Source: CAYMUN01 sp964640775
GTDB taxonomy: Bacteria > Patescibacteriota > Saccharimonadia > Saccharimonadales > UBA4665
DNA length: 13,816 bases
NCBI GenBank assembly: GCA_964640775.1
Contig: CAZXIT010000020.1
Coordinates: forward strand, 1 to 13,816
Direction: 5' to 3'
The notes below the pieces were generated by a model. The model did no database searches. It saw nothing but the letters and a program-made list of their open reading frames with translations, and had not been told where the DNA came from. Each line of letters begins with the position of its first letter. Within the stretch, counting starts at the first letter, position 1. This document shows positions 1-5,063 of the stretch, piece after piece. Made by a program: the position numbers and the translations under genes.

Positions 1-97
1 GCTCGAGCTAGTCGGCAACGGCGCGCCTAGATAGATGATCAGCTCGAGCAGCTTCGGCTGCTCGACAAAACCCGGCTTACAGATAGTCTGGCCACTA
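1..97 (+). ncRNA. rnpB: RNase P RNA (rnpB), 3' end only
   Basis: This is the 3'-terminal part of the catalytic RNA that matures tRNA 5' ends; the 5' part lies outside the window. The conserved 3' signature of bacterial RNase P RNA is readable. GCCTAGATAGATGATC (26-40) matches the E. coli block GCCTAGATGAATGACTG. ACAAAACCCGGCTTAC (65-80) matches ACAGAACCCGGCTTAT, which forms the conserved P4/P2 strand region. Between the two blocks is a perfect 9-bp hairpin closed by a C(UUCG)G tetraloop (44-65), placed where many bacterial RNase P RNAs carry helix P19. Bases from about 81 should be the 3' strand of P1, whose partner is not visible. The exact 3' end near 94-97 is an estimate. No strong intrinsic terminator is seen before the next promoter at 113. 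Confidence 0.88.
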
Positions 98-127
98 TGC
101 TTAAGCCTATTATTGACAATTAAGCAT
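97..127. repeat. 8-bp inverted repeat across the promoter of the 149 gene
   Basis: ATGCTTAA (97-104) is perfectly repeated as TTAAGCAT (120-127) with a 15-base spacer. The right arm lies between the -35 and -10 boxes of the downstream promoter. It could be an operator, or a weak AT-rich terminator for rnpB, since TTAATTT follows the right arm. Sequence alone does not decide between these. Confidence 0.45.
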
Positions 128-141
128 TAATTTGCTATAGT
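113..141 (+). promoter_or_regulatory. Near-consensus sigma70-type promoter with extended -10
   Basis: TTGACA (113-118), a 17-base spacer, and TATAGT (136-141), preceded by TGC (133-135), the extended -10 element. Only 7 bases (142-148) separate the -10 box from the ATG at 149, so the expected transcription start coincides with the start codon. Confidence 0.85.
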
Positions 142-148
142 ACATCTC

Positions 149-937
149 ATGACTAAACACGACAAAGCCCCAAAACAAGACAAAAGAGTAGCCCTAGCTG
201 CTGAAGCATTAAGAAAACTGCGCAATACCGCAAAAAAGCCCGCTGGGGAGCTAGCCGTGACTGCTGCCTTGGCTCTGGCTGCTATCACCGTCAGTACTGG
301 CGAAGCCCAAGCGGCTAGTCATCACAGCACAAAAGGCAAGCCAGGTATTGGCATGAAGCACAAGCACAACAAGCGTACAGCTGCTGCTAACCAAGTCGCA
401 GACCGCCTGCCAGCATCAGCTATCGAGCACCAGGCCACCCTGCAGTATAAGCACCAAGCTGCCTTGCCGGTATGGAACGGCGGTAAAGTTGAAGTTACCG
501 AAGTACGCACAACTGGCGGCAGCGCGTATAAGCAAGAAAACGGCGGCACTGCATATCCTGGCAACGGACAGGAAAAGGTAGTGACAATGATCGATAACCC
601 CTTTGTGCTGTCCGACCGCAATCCCGAGGCCGACACCGCGTGGAACCAGATGAGCTACATTGCTTTTGGATATTTTGCCAAGGACCCTATCACCGGTGAA
701 ACTGAAGTTAAGATAGTAAAAGCTGGTCCTAACACCAGGATGATCACTGAGCTTGGCGTCACCCAGCCCTTTGATTTCAATAGCTTCTCAGAAGTGACCT
801 TTGGTTTGGACGAACAAGGCAAGGTTGACCCGAGCGCCCCCCAATTAGTTGGTTCTGGCCAGCAAAGCCCAACCGCGCTAAGAACTGCTGATGACTCGGC
901 ACCGATGGCAGTCGCTCACGCTCACCGCGTGGCTTAG
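149..937 (+). CDS. Secreted hypothetical protein with signal peptide (262 aa)
   Basis: I do not recognise the family. The N-terminus is long and basic (residues 1-34, many Lys/Arg). A hydrophobic Ala/Leu-rich stretch follows (about 35-50), then an Ala-X-Ala site (AQA, 53-55) typical of signal peptidase I cleavage, so the protein is probably exported. The mature part begins His/Lys-rich (about 57-76). It continues as a soluble region without further membrane segments or recognisable catalytic motifs, and contains a single aromatic-rich stretch (WNQMSYIAFGYFAKD, about 168-182). There is no Shine-Dalgarno: the -10 box ends 7 bases before the ATG, which points to a leaderless mRNA. It is a single-gene unit between rnpB and the convergent rplT (21 bases to its stop). 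Codon use is ordinary for the window. Confidence 0.78.
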   Translation: MTKHDKAPKQDKRVALAAEALRKLRNTAKKPAGELAVTAALALAAITVSTGEAQAASHHSTKGKPGIGMKHKHNKRTAAANQVADRLPASAIEHQATLQYKHQAALPVWNGGKVEVTEVRTTGGSAYKQENGGTAYPGNGQEKVVTMIDNPFVLSDRNPEADTAWNQMSYIAFGYFAKDPITGETEVKIVKAGPNTRMITELGVTQPFDFNSFSEVTFGLDEQGKVDPSAPQLVGSGQQSPTALRTADDSAPMAVAHAHRVA

Positions 938-958
938 CCAAGTAGCCTGCTCTCGCTG

Positions 959-1303
959 TTATTTTTTGGTTGCTTTGACGACAGCGGTGAAAGCCGCGGG
1001 TTCGTTGACAGCTAGTTCGGCTAGGATCTTGCGGTCTATAGTGATTTCGGCTTTTTTGAGGCCGGCAATCAGTTTGCTGTAGGTGGTGCCGTTGAGGCGG
1101 GCAGCAGCATTGATGCGAGCATTCCAGAGCTGGCGGAAGGTTCGCTTGCGGTTTTTGCGGTCGCGGGTGGCGAACTGCAGTGATTTAGTCACAGCCTGGC
1201 GGCCGCGTTTGATACTGACTCGATTGGGGTGGCTGAAGCCTTTGGTGGCTTTACGAATTTTCTTGTGTTTGGCGTGACCGGGGACGCCGCGTTTGACTCT
1301 CAT
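959..1303 (-). CDS. rplT: 50S ribosomal protein L20 (bL20)
   Basis: Assembly-critical 23S rRNA-binding protein of the large subunit. The 114-residue length and sequence fit the family. The N-terminus is highly basic (MRVKRGVPGHAKHKKIRK). The core KNRKRTFRQLWNARINAAAR (about 50-69) and the following YSKLIAGLKKAEITIDRKILAELA are characteristic bL20 segments. Start: ATG at 1303 preceded by AAGGAG with 6-base spacing. It is the last gene of infC-rpmI-rplT, 24 bases after rpmI. In many bacteria L20 represses this operon through a long infC leader. Here the predicted infC leader is only about 34 bases, so such a leader structure seems absent. Confidence 0.97.
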   Translation of the reverse strand: MRVKRGVPGHAKHKKIRKATKGFSHPNRVSIKRGRQAVTKSLQFATRDRKNRKRTFRQLWNARINAAARLNGTTYSKLIAGLKKAEITIDRKILAELAVNEPAAFTAVVKATKK

Positions 1304-1327
1304 ACTGTACTCCTTATAATCGGCGTC

Positions 1328-1522
1328 CTAGACGCCTAAATTCTTCTTGATGTTGGTGGCCATTTTACCGGTGCGCGTGGTCAGGCCGCTGAGGCTACGC
1401 TTGCGGCCGCTGCTTTTTTTACCCAGGAAGTGGTTCATGTTGGCGTGGCCGACACGGACTTTGCCGTTTTTACTGACTCTGACACGGTCTTTAGTGCCGC
1501 TATGCGTCTTTAGTTTGGGCAT
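1328..1522 (-). CDS. rpmI: 50S ribosomal protein L35 (bL35)
   Basis: Small basic large-subunit protein of 64 residues, the usual family length. It shows the family pattern: MPKLKTHSGTKDRVRVSKNGKVR at the N-terminus, then HANMNHFLGKKSSGRKRSLSG in the middle. Its start codon (ATG 1522-1520) and its Shine-Dalgarno (AAGGAG, 6-base spacing) both lie inside the 3' end of infC, giving a 23-base overlap in another frame. Translation is therefore probably coupled to infC. Stop is TAG; rplT follows after 24 bases. Confidence 0.97.
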   Translation of the reverse strand: MPKLKTHSGTKDRVRVSKNGKVRVGHANMNHFLGKKSSGRKRSLSGLTTRTGKMATNIKKNLGV

Positions 1523-2090
1523 CTGATTCTCCTTCTTCTTGGGGTTCTTGTGCTGCTGCCACTGGCGCGGTGATTGGTTTCTTGCCGCTGTGCCGGATAA
1601 CGAAGCTTAATTGTTTGCCAGCCAGCTGCGGCTGTTGGTCGACTACTATTGTATCACCGAAATCTTCGATTACCTTGCTAGCGATCTTGAAGCCGATTTC
1701 CTTGTGAGCTTGCTCTCGACCTCGGTAGAACAGGGTGATCTTGACCTTGTGTCCGGCCTCTAGGAATTTGGTGACCTTGCCCATTTTGATGGCCAGGTCA
1801 TGGGCGCCGATTTTGAGGCCGAAGCGCATTTGCTTCATCTCGAGAGTTTTGGCAGTTTTGCGGTTTTTCTGCAGCTGCTTAGTACGCTGGTAATTGAACT
1901 TGCCCCAGTCAACAATTTTGCAGACCGGCGGGTCGGCATCGGGAGAGATCTCTACCAAATCCAGATCGCGCTCTTGGGCTAGCTGCAGCGCCTCTTGTTT
2001 CGTTAGAACGCCGAGCTGCTTGCCATCTTCATCGATAACACGCATCTGGGGTGCCCGAATTTGCTCATTCAGGCGGGTGTATTTGGCGAT
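1500..2090 (-). CDS. infC: Translation initiation factor IF-3, AUC start codon
   Basis: Binds the 30S subunit, blocks premature 50S joining and proofreads start codons. Both domains are present: the N-domain (TRLNEQIRAPQMRVIDEDGK onward, to about residue 80) and the C-domain (KQMRFGLKIGAHDLAIKMGK to FVIRHSGKKP). The first in-frame ATG (2045) would delete the conserved TRLNEQIRAPQ segment. The frame is open upstream to a TAA at 2105-2103. The only fitting initiator is ATC at 2090-2088: AAGGAG (2104-2099) lies 8 bases before it, and it gives (M)AKYTRLNEQIRAPQ, a normal IF-3 start and a 196-residue protein. E. coli infC is known to use AUU and is autoregulated through it. The tail from about residue 172 is Ala/Glu/Gln-rich, and the end overlaps rpmI by 23 bases. 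Confidence 0.95.
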   Translation of the reverse strand: MAKYTRLNEQIRAPQMRVIDEDGKQLGVLTKQEALQLAQERDLDLVEISPDADPPVCKIVDWGKFNYQRTKQLQKNRKTAKTLEMKQMRFGLKIGAHDLAIKMGKVTKFLEAGHKVKITLFYRGREQAHKEIGFKIASKVIEDFGDTIVVDQQPQLAGKQLSFVIRHSGKKPITAPVAAAQEPQEEGESDAQTKDA

Positions 2091-2130
2091 AGGTCCGTCT
2101 CCTTAATTGTTGATTGAACGCGTACCCAGC

Positions 2131-2159
2131 ATTCTAACAGATGAGGCATCAGAGGTCAA
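2131..2159 (-). promoter_or_regulatory. Promoter of infC-rpmI-rplT
   Basis: On the minus strand: TTGACC (2159-2154), a 17-base spacer, TAGAAT (2136-2131), with TG one base upstream of the -10 (extended -10). The predicted start near 2123 gives a leader of about 34 bases before the AUC start codon of infC. The -35 box lies only 8 bases beyond the stop codon of the upstream regulator gene. Confidence 0.8.
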
Positions 2160-2167
2160 CACTCTGT

Positions 2168-2419
2168 TTAATTATTGCCATAGCGTTCCGCCAGCTCTTT
2201 GAGGAATTCATCGTCAGATTGCCCATTGATCGCTCGTGTTTGTTCAGATTTGGTTTGTACAGCAATGATTGGCTGTTGGTTGAGCCGCATGACAACAGCC
2301 GCACGGATGTACTCGCTGCGGTCACAGTAATTGGCTTTGGCAGCAATCTCGATCCTGACCAGCAAATCAACTGACAGGTTGAGCGTGATCTTTTGACTCG
2401 GTGGTTTACGGTACTGCAT
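2168..2419 (-). CDS. Ribbon-helix-helix (CopG/Arc-like) DNA-binding protein
   Basis: An 83-residue protein with a ribbon-helix-helix pattern. A short strand KITLNLS (about 10-16) would insert into the DNA major groove as a dimer. Helix A follows (VDLLVRIEIAAKANY, 17-31), then a turn with D-R-S and helix B (SEYIRAAVVMRLNQQ, about 35-49). The C-terminus ends in an acidic amphipathic stretch (SDDEFLKELAERY). Such proteins are small repressors or antitoxins. No toxin-like ORF adjoins it, so I infer a solitary regulator, possibly autoregulatory given the inverted repeats upstream. Start: ATG at 2419 with AAAGGAAG about 5 bases before it, partly inside a small hairpin. It sits 129 bases downstream of comM and just upstream of the infC promoter. 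Confidence 0.85.
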   Translation of the reverse strand: MQYRKPPSQKITLNLSVDLLVRIEIAAKANYCDRSEYIRAAVVMRLNQQPIIAVQTKSEQTRAINGQSDDEFLKELAERYGNN

Positions 2420-2421
2420 AG

Positions 2422-2437
2422 CGCTTCCTTTGAAGCG
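2422..2437 (-). repeat. Hairpin covering the ribosome binding site of the RHH gene
   Basis: CGCTTC and GAAGCG (6-bp perfect arms) flank a 4-base loop. On the minus-strand mRNA the loop and 3' arm contain the AAAGGAAG Shine-Dalgarno of the regulator gene. It could limit ribosome access or be part of an operator. Confidence 0.5.
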
Positions 2438-2454
2438 AGGTGTAGCCAGTAGAT

Positions 2455-2487
2455 ATCCAACAGCTATCCAATGGGTAGCTGTTGGAT
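2455..2487. repeat. 12-bp perfect inverted repeat upstream of the RHH gene
   Basis: ATCCAACAGCTA (2455-2466) pairs with TAGCTGTTGGAT (2476-2487). Two more C-G pairs inside the 9-base loop, next to a U-G, could extend the stem to about 15 bp. ATGGGTA occurs twice nearby (2471-2477 and 2486-2492). No U-run follows on either strand, so it is not a typical intrinsic terminator. Its place between comM and the regulator start suits an operator or an RNA processing/stability hairpin. Confidence 0.6.
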
Positions 2488-2548
2488 GGGTAATGGCTAG
2501 CTAGCAGACAGCTGCTCCCGAAAAGGGCTGTACATAAGTCACGCGTGG

Positions 2549-4081
2549 TCATGGTTTGGCTTTTGACGGGCGGTAGCGATAATTAACTGCTTCAGAGATG
2601 TGCTGGTGGTGGATAGCGGGTGAATGCTCTAGATCGGCGATGGTGCGGGCGACTTTGATAGTGCGCATGTAGACGCGGGCGGACATTTTGATGCCCGCCG
2701 CGGCTTCGTTGAGAATTCGTATAGCGGTTCGATCCAAGCCAGCCAGCTGCTTGATGTCCAAATTGGTCATATCAGCATTCAATTTGTTATCGCTCTGGAA
2801 GCGCTGCCGCTGCAGACGGCGGCCGGCCGCAACCCGTTGAACAGCTTGGGCATCGGACTGATGATCAGGCGGCTGGGTCAGTAATCTTTCGTGGTCGACT
2901 TCGGCGACATGGCAGTAAAGGTCAATGCGGTCGAGAATGGGGCCAGAGAGGCGATTGCTATAACTCAATACCTGGTGTTCTGGGCAGCGGCAGGTTTGAG
3001 TGCTGCCGTAGTAGCCGCAGGGACAGGGATTGGCGGTGGCTACCAAGATAAAGTTAGCCGGAAATTCAGCGGTGTCAGTGATACGCGCGATGCTGATCGA
3101 GCGGTCTTCAAGCGGCTGGCGCAAGGCTTCAAGCGTGCCGGGGTTAAATTCCGGCAATTCATCCAGGAATAACACGCCTCGATGGGCTAGGCTGATCTCG
3201 CCGGGCCTGAGCTGGCTGCCGCCGCCAATCATCGCAGCGTGGCTGGCAGTGTGATGAGGCCCCCGGATAGGACGCTGGGTAATGATTTGGTCGTAATTTT
3301 GGCTCGCCAGGCTGTGCAGCTGGGTAACTTCTAGGATTTCCTCATGATTGAGTGCTGGCAGCAAACCAGGCATGGCCTTGGCGAGCATGCTTTTGCCAGT
3401 CCCGGGAGGCCCGCTAAGCAAGATGTTGTGGCCGCCGGCGGCAGCGATTTCAAGGGCGCGCTTGGCTTGGCCTTGGCCGACAATCTCACTGAGTCCCACG
3501 GGCCTGTTTATTGCCTGGGCGACGCGGGCTGGGTGGTACTGGCCGGTGTCCGTTTGGACAACGCTGATCTGCTGCTCGCCTGCTAGGTAGTTGCGGAGTT
3601 GGAGCAGGCTGGCAACGGGGACGAGGGTTACGTGGGGTACTAGCTGTGCCTGCTCAAGGTTGGCGATCGGGATATAGAACGTGGTAATGCCTTCGGCCCG
3701 GCCGCTGAGCAGCTTGCCGATAATGCCGCGGACAGCCCGGGTATGGCCGTCTAGCCCGAGCTCCCCTATAAAGGCTGTCTTCCTAAAACCCCCGGGCACC
3801 TGCTGGCTGGCCAGCAAGATCGCCACGGCTATCGGCAAATCGAAGCCGCTATCACCTTTGGGAATGTCGGCGGGCGCTAAGTTTACGGTGATACGTTTGC
3901 GAGGTAGCATGATCCGGCTAGTCGCGAAAGCACCTCTGATACGCTCCTTTGATTCGCCGACTGCCCGGTTGGCAGAGCCGACAATGACGATAGTCGGCAG
4001 GTTATTAGATAAATGGCACTCAATATCAACAATGATACCGCCGGAGCCGGACAATATAATGCTTTGGATTTGGGCTGCCAT
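2549..4081 (-). CDS. comM: ComM/YifB family AAA+ ATPase (Mg-chelatase-like)
   Basis: ComM is known in naturally transformable bacteria as a hexameric helicase that promotes branch migration of incoming DNA; orthologs also occur in species not known to be competent. At 510 residues it has the normal length and layout. An N-terminal Lon-protease-like fold domain (about 1-165) carries the family pattern LPTIVIVG...ESKERIR. Next comes a linker, then the AAA+ domain with Walker A GPPGTGKS (224-231) and Walker B LFLDE (304-308). The Cys quartet NPCPC...CRC (353, 355, 364, 366) follows, and the C-terminal Mg-chelatase-like domain ends in ARVYMRTIKVARTIADLE. ATG at 4081 fits the family start; AAGG lies about 11 bases upstream. 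It is insulated from the RNA locus upstream by the hairpin at 4136-4175. I could not identify a clear promoter in 4082-4135. Confidence 0.95.
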   Translation of the reverse strand: MAAQIQSIILSGSGGIIVDIECHLSNNLPTIVIVGSANRAVGESKERIRGAFATSRIMLPRKRITVNLAPADIPKGDSGFDLPIAVAILLASQQVPGGFRKTAFIGELGLDGHTRAVRGIIGKLLSGRAEGITTFYIPIANLEQAQLVPHVTLVPVASLLQLRNYLAGEQQISVVQTDTGQYHPARVAQAINRPVGLSEIVGQGQAKRALEIAAAGGHNILLSGPPGTGKSMLAKAMPGLLPALNHEEILEVTQLHSLASQNYDQIITQRPIRGPHHTASHAAMIGGGSQLRPGEISLAHRGVLFLDELPEFNPGTLEALRQPLEDRSISIARITDTAEFPANFILVATANPCPCGYYGSTQTCRCPEHQVLSYSNRLSGPILDRIDLYCHVAEVDHERLLTQPPDHQSDAQAVQRVAAGRRLQRQRFQSDNKLNADMTNLDIKQLAGLDRTAIRILNEAAAGIKMSARVYMRTIKVARTIADLEHSPAIHHQHISEAVNYRYRPSKAKP

Positions 4082-4135
4082 CGGCTATCGCCTTGCTTAA
4101 GCGTCCGCACCCCGCGTTTACTGATTCGTCGCCAA

Positions 4136-4175
4136 ATTAAAACACCTTGTCCGGGTAGGGGCAAGGTGTTTTAAT
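4136..4175 (-). terminator. Strong bidirectional-type intrinsic terminator
   Basis: ATTAAAACACCTTG (4136-4149) and CAAGGTGTTTTAAT (4162-4175) form a perfect 14-bp stem. The core is CACCTTG/CAAGGTG flanked by A4/T4 tracts, so it can act on either strand; reading on the minus strand the 3' side is GTGTTTTAATTT. The only transcript that clearly needs it is the minus-strand RNA starting near 4305. It also shields comM from that transcript. Confidence 0.75.
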
Positions 4176-4305
4176 GATTATTTAAGGTTTTTGTTTGGCT
4201 GTTGTGATGTTTCGGACTGTTTGTCTTGGTGGAACAACGACTTGCGAGAAATCGTTGTTCCAATAGAGCGTTTTTATTTTTGAGCACTTAATTTGTTCAA
4301 GTGCT
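4136..4305 (-). ncRNA. Candidate small structured RNA, about 170 nt
   Basis: I do not recognise a known RNA family. Three consecutive hairpins fit one short transcript. AGCACTT/AAGTGCT (4305-4299 with 4289-4283) begins exactly at the predicted +1. GGAACAACGA/TCGTTGTTCC (4261-4252 with 4240-4231) is a perfect 10-bp stem. The 14-bp terminator stem (4175-4136) closes it. Between them are A-rich single-stranded stretches. An 89-codon ORF spans 4451-4182, but its initiator lies upstream of the predicted transcription start, it lacks a Shine-Dalgarno and resembles no protein I know. I therefore prefer an RNA gene. A short membrane peptide read from another promoter remains possible. Confidence 0.5.
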
Positions 4306-4311
4306 ATACGT

Positions 4312-4340
4312 ATCTTATAGAATAGATAAATGGCCGTCAA
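4312..4340 (-). promoter_or_regulatory. Promoter of the minus-strand RNA
   Basis: On the minus strand: TTGACG (4340-4335), a 17-base spacer, TAAGAT (4317-4312). The expected start is 4305, which is the first base of the first hairpin of the RNA. Confidence 0.65.
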
Positions 4341-4400
4341 TAACATTATGCTTACGCTCACCAGAAAGCTGTGCATAACTTTGATCAAAGCATAAGGGGA

Positions 4401-4429
4401 TTGACATTTTTGGACTCGCGTGCTAGAGT
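4401..4429 (+). promoter_or_regulatory. Promoter of the plus-strand RNA, extended -10
   Basis: TTGACA (4401-4406), a 17-base spacer, TAGAGT (4424-4429) preceded by TGC (4421-4423). It is the same promoter style as at 113-141 and 2131-2159. The expected start is 4436, the first base of helix GTAAGTC/GACTTAC. Confidence 0.75.
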
Positions 4430-4435
4430 AAAAGG

Positions 4436-4625
4436 GTAAGTCAAAAAACAAAAACGTTCGAAAAAACAGTTCCAGAATGAAGCCCTTGAGGGGGCGGACT
4501 TACAAACCTTTATAACGCTCTGTTTGGCCCTCAAGGCCGATAGAGCGGTCAGTCAGCTGAGGGCGGTAAGCGCTTCAATAGTCTATATTTATATAAGCGG
4601 ATTTATCGCCCCAGCACCATTTTTT
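4436..4625 (+). ncRNA. Candidate structured RNA or cis-acting leader, about 190 nt
   Basis: I cannot assign a known family. Helix 1 pairs the 5' end GTAAGTC (4436-4442) with GACTTAC (4497-4503). It encloses an A-rich region and a CCC-TTGA-GGG hairpin (4483-4492). Hairpin 2 pairs CGCTCT (4516-4521) with AGAGCG (4542-4547) and contains GGCC/GGCC closed by loop CTCAA (4530-4534). That loop is complementary to the TTGA loop of the earlier hairpin; the complementarity spans 9 bases in all (4484-4492 with 4528-4536). A kissing-loop or alternative pairing is therefore possible. Hairpin 3 (4556-4615) is terminator-like and followed by T6. The ATG of the next gene is only 4 bases further on, so this may be either an independent sRNA or an attenuator/riboswitch-like leader. 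Confidence 0.55.
4556..4625 (+). terminator. Terminator-like hairpin with T6 run before the 4630 gene
   Basis: GCTG-A-GGGCG (4556-4565) pairs with CGCCCCAGC (4607-4615), 9 bp with one bulged A. An inner stem CGCTT/AAGCG (4571-4575 with 4595-4599) caps it. A run of six T (4620-4625) follows after ACCA. It either ends the RNA from 4436 or acts as an attenuator for the membrane protein gene. Confidence 0.5.
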
Positions 4626-4629
4626 ATCA

Positions 4630-5019
4630 ATGAAGACATTTATCAGCCGTTTGAAAAATCCTCATACGCTGTCGCTCGGCGGCCTGATGGTGGCAGATGC
4701 TGTCGTTTTCGGCACCACTAATCCTCGTTCCGCCCCATCATTCCTGCTGATAGTTGGCTTTCTGCTGCTGAGTGCGACTATCTACTGTTTGTTTGACGGC
4801 TTGCTGGCTGTTCCCGCCGTCTATGGGTTCCACCTGCGGCACAAGCGGCGGCTGGTGGGCACACTAACAGCGTTGACAGGAGCATTGGTGGCCTTGCAGT
4901 CAATTGGCCAGCTAGGCTCGCGAGACGTGCTAGTACTGCTGCTGCTGACCCTGCTGCTGTCCCTGTATGCTGCCTCTGCCAAAAGCATGCGGCAAAATTT
5001 GCAGGCCAAACAGCTGTAA
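4630..5019 (+). CDS. Small hypothetical integral membrane protein (129 aa)
   Basis: No family recognised. After a short basic N-terminus (MKTFISRLKNPH) there are four likely membrane segments: about 14-30, 37-58, 74-95 and 98-114. A basic loop (HLRHKRRL, about 67-74) lies between segments 2 and 3, and the tail is basic. The start is uncertain: ATG 4630 has no Shine-Dalgarno and is preceded by a T-run. A second ATG at 4687 would remove the first segment's flank. The Leu-rich CTG codons match the neighbouring genes. It is the first gene of the plus-strand cluster with the Pro/Ala-rich protein (42 bases downstream) and the TraD-like ATPase, so I infer an accessory membrane role in that system. 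Confidence 0.7.
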   Translation: MKTFISRLKNPHTLSLGGLMVADAVVFGTTNPRSAPSFLLIVGFLLLSATIYCLFDGLLAVPAVYGFHLRHKRRLVGTLTALTGALVALQSIGQLGSRDVLVLLLLTLLLSLYAASAKSMRQNLQAKQL

Positions 5020-5041
5020 GATTCGGCTTACGGCTATTATC

Positions 5042-5063
5042 AGGAGTGCTCAAGCTGTATAAT
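5042..5063 (+). promoter_or_regulatory. AGGAG motif and TATAAT box before the 5062 gene
   Basis: AGGAG (5042-5046) lies 15 bases before ATG 5062, longer than the usual spacing. A perfect TATAAT (5058-5063) overlaps that ATG and ends exactly 7 bases before a second in-frame ATG at 5071. That is the same geometry as the leaderless promoter at 136-149. No good -35 box is visible, so an internal promoter is only a possibility. Confidence 0.3.

Noticed and set aside
2043..2045. ATG 2045 as the infC start
   Set aside because: It would remove the conserved TRLNEQIRAPQ segment of IF-3, and it has no Shine-Dalgarno, unlike ATC 2090.
2149..2460. Longer minus-strand ORF overlapping the regulator in another frame
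   Set aside because: The 83-residue frame has a clear ribbon-helix-helix pattern and a good ribosome binding site; the other frame has neither.
4182..4451. 89-codon minus-strand ORF with one hydrophobic stretch
   Set aside because: Its start lies upstream of the predicted transcription start (4305), it has no Shine-Dalgarno, it crosses both divergent promoters and contains two perfect hairpins. A non-coding RNA explains the region better, though a short peptide is not excluded.
4451..4470. GTTCGAA-like motif suggesting a tRNA T-arm
   Set aside because: No cloverleaf can be formed around it; the flanks are A-rich runs.
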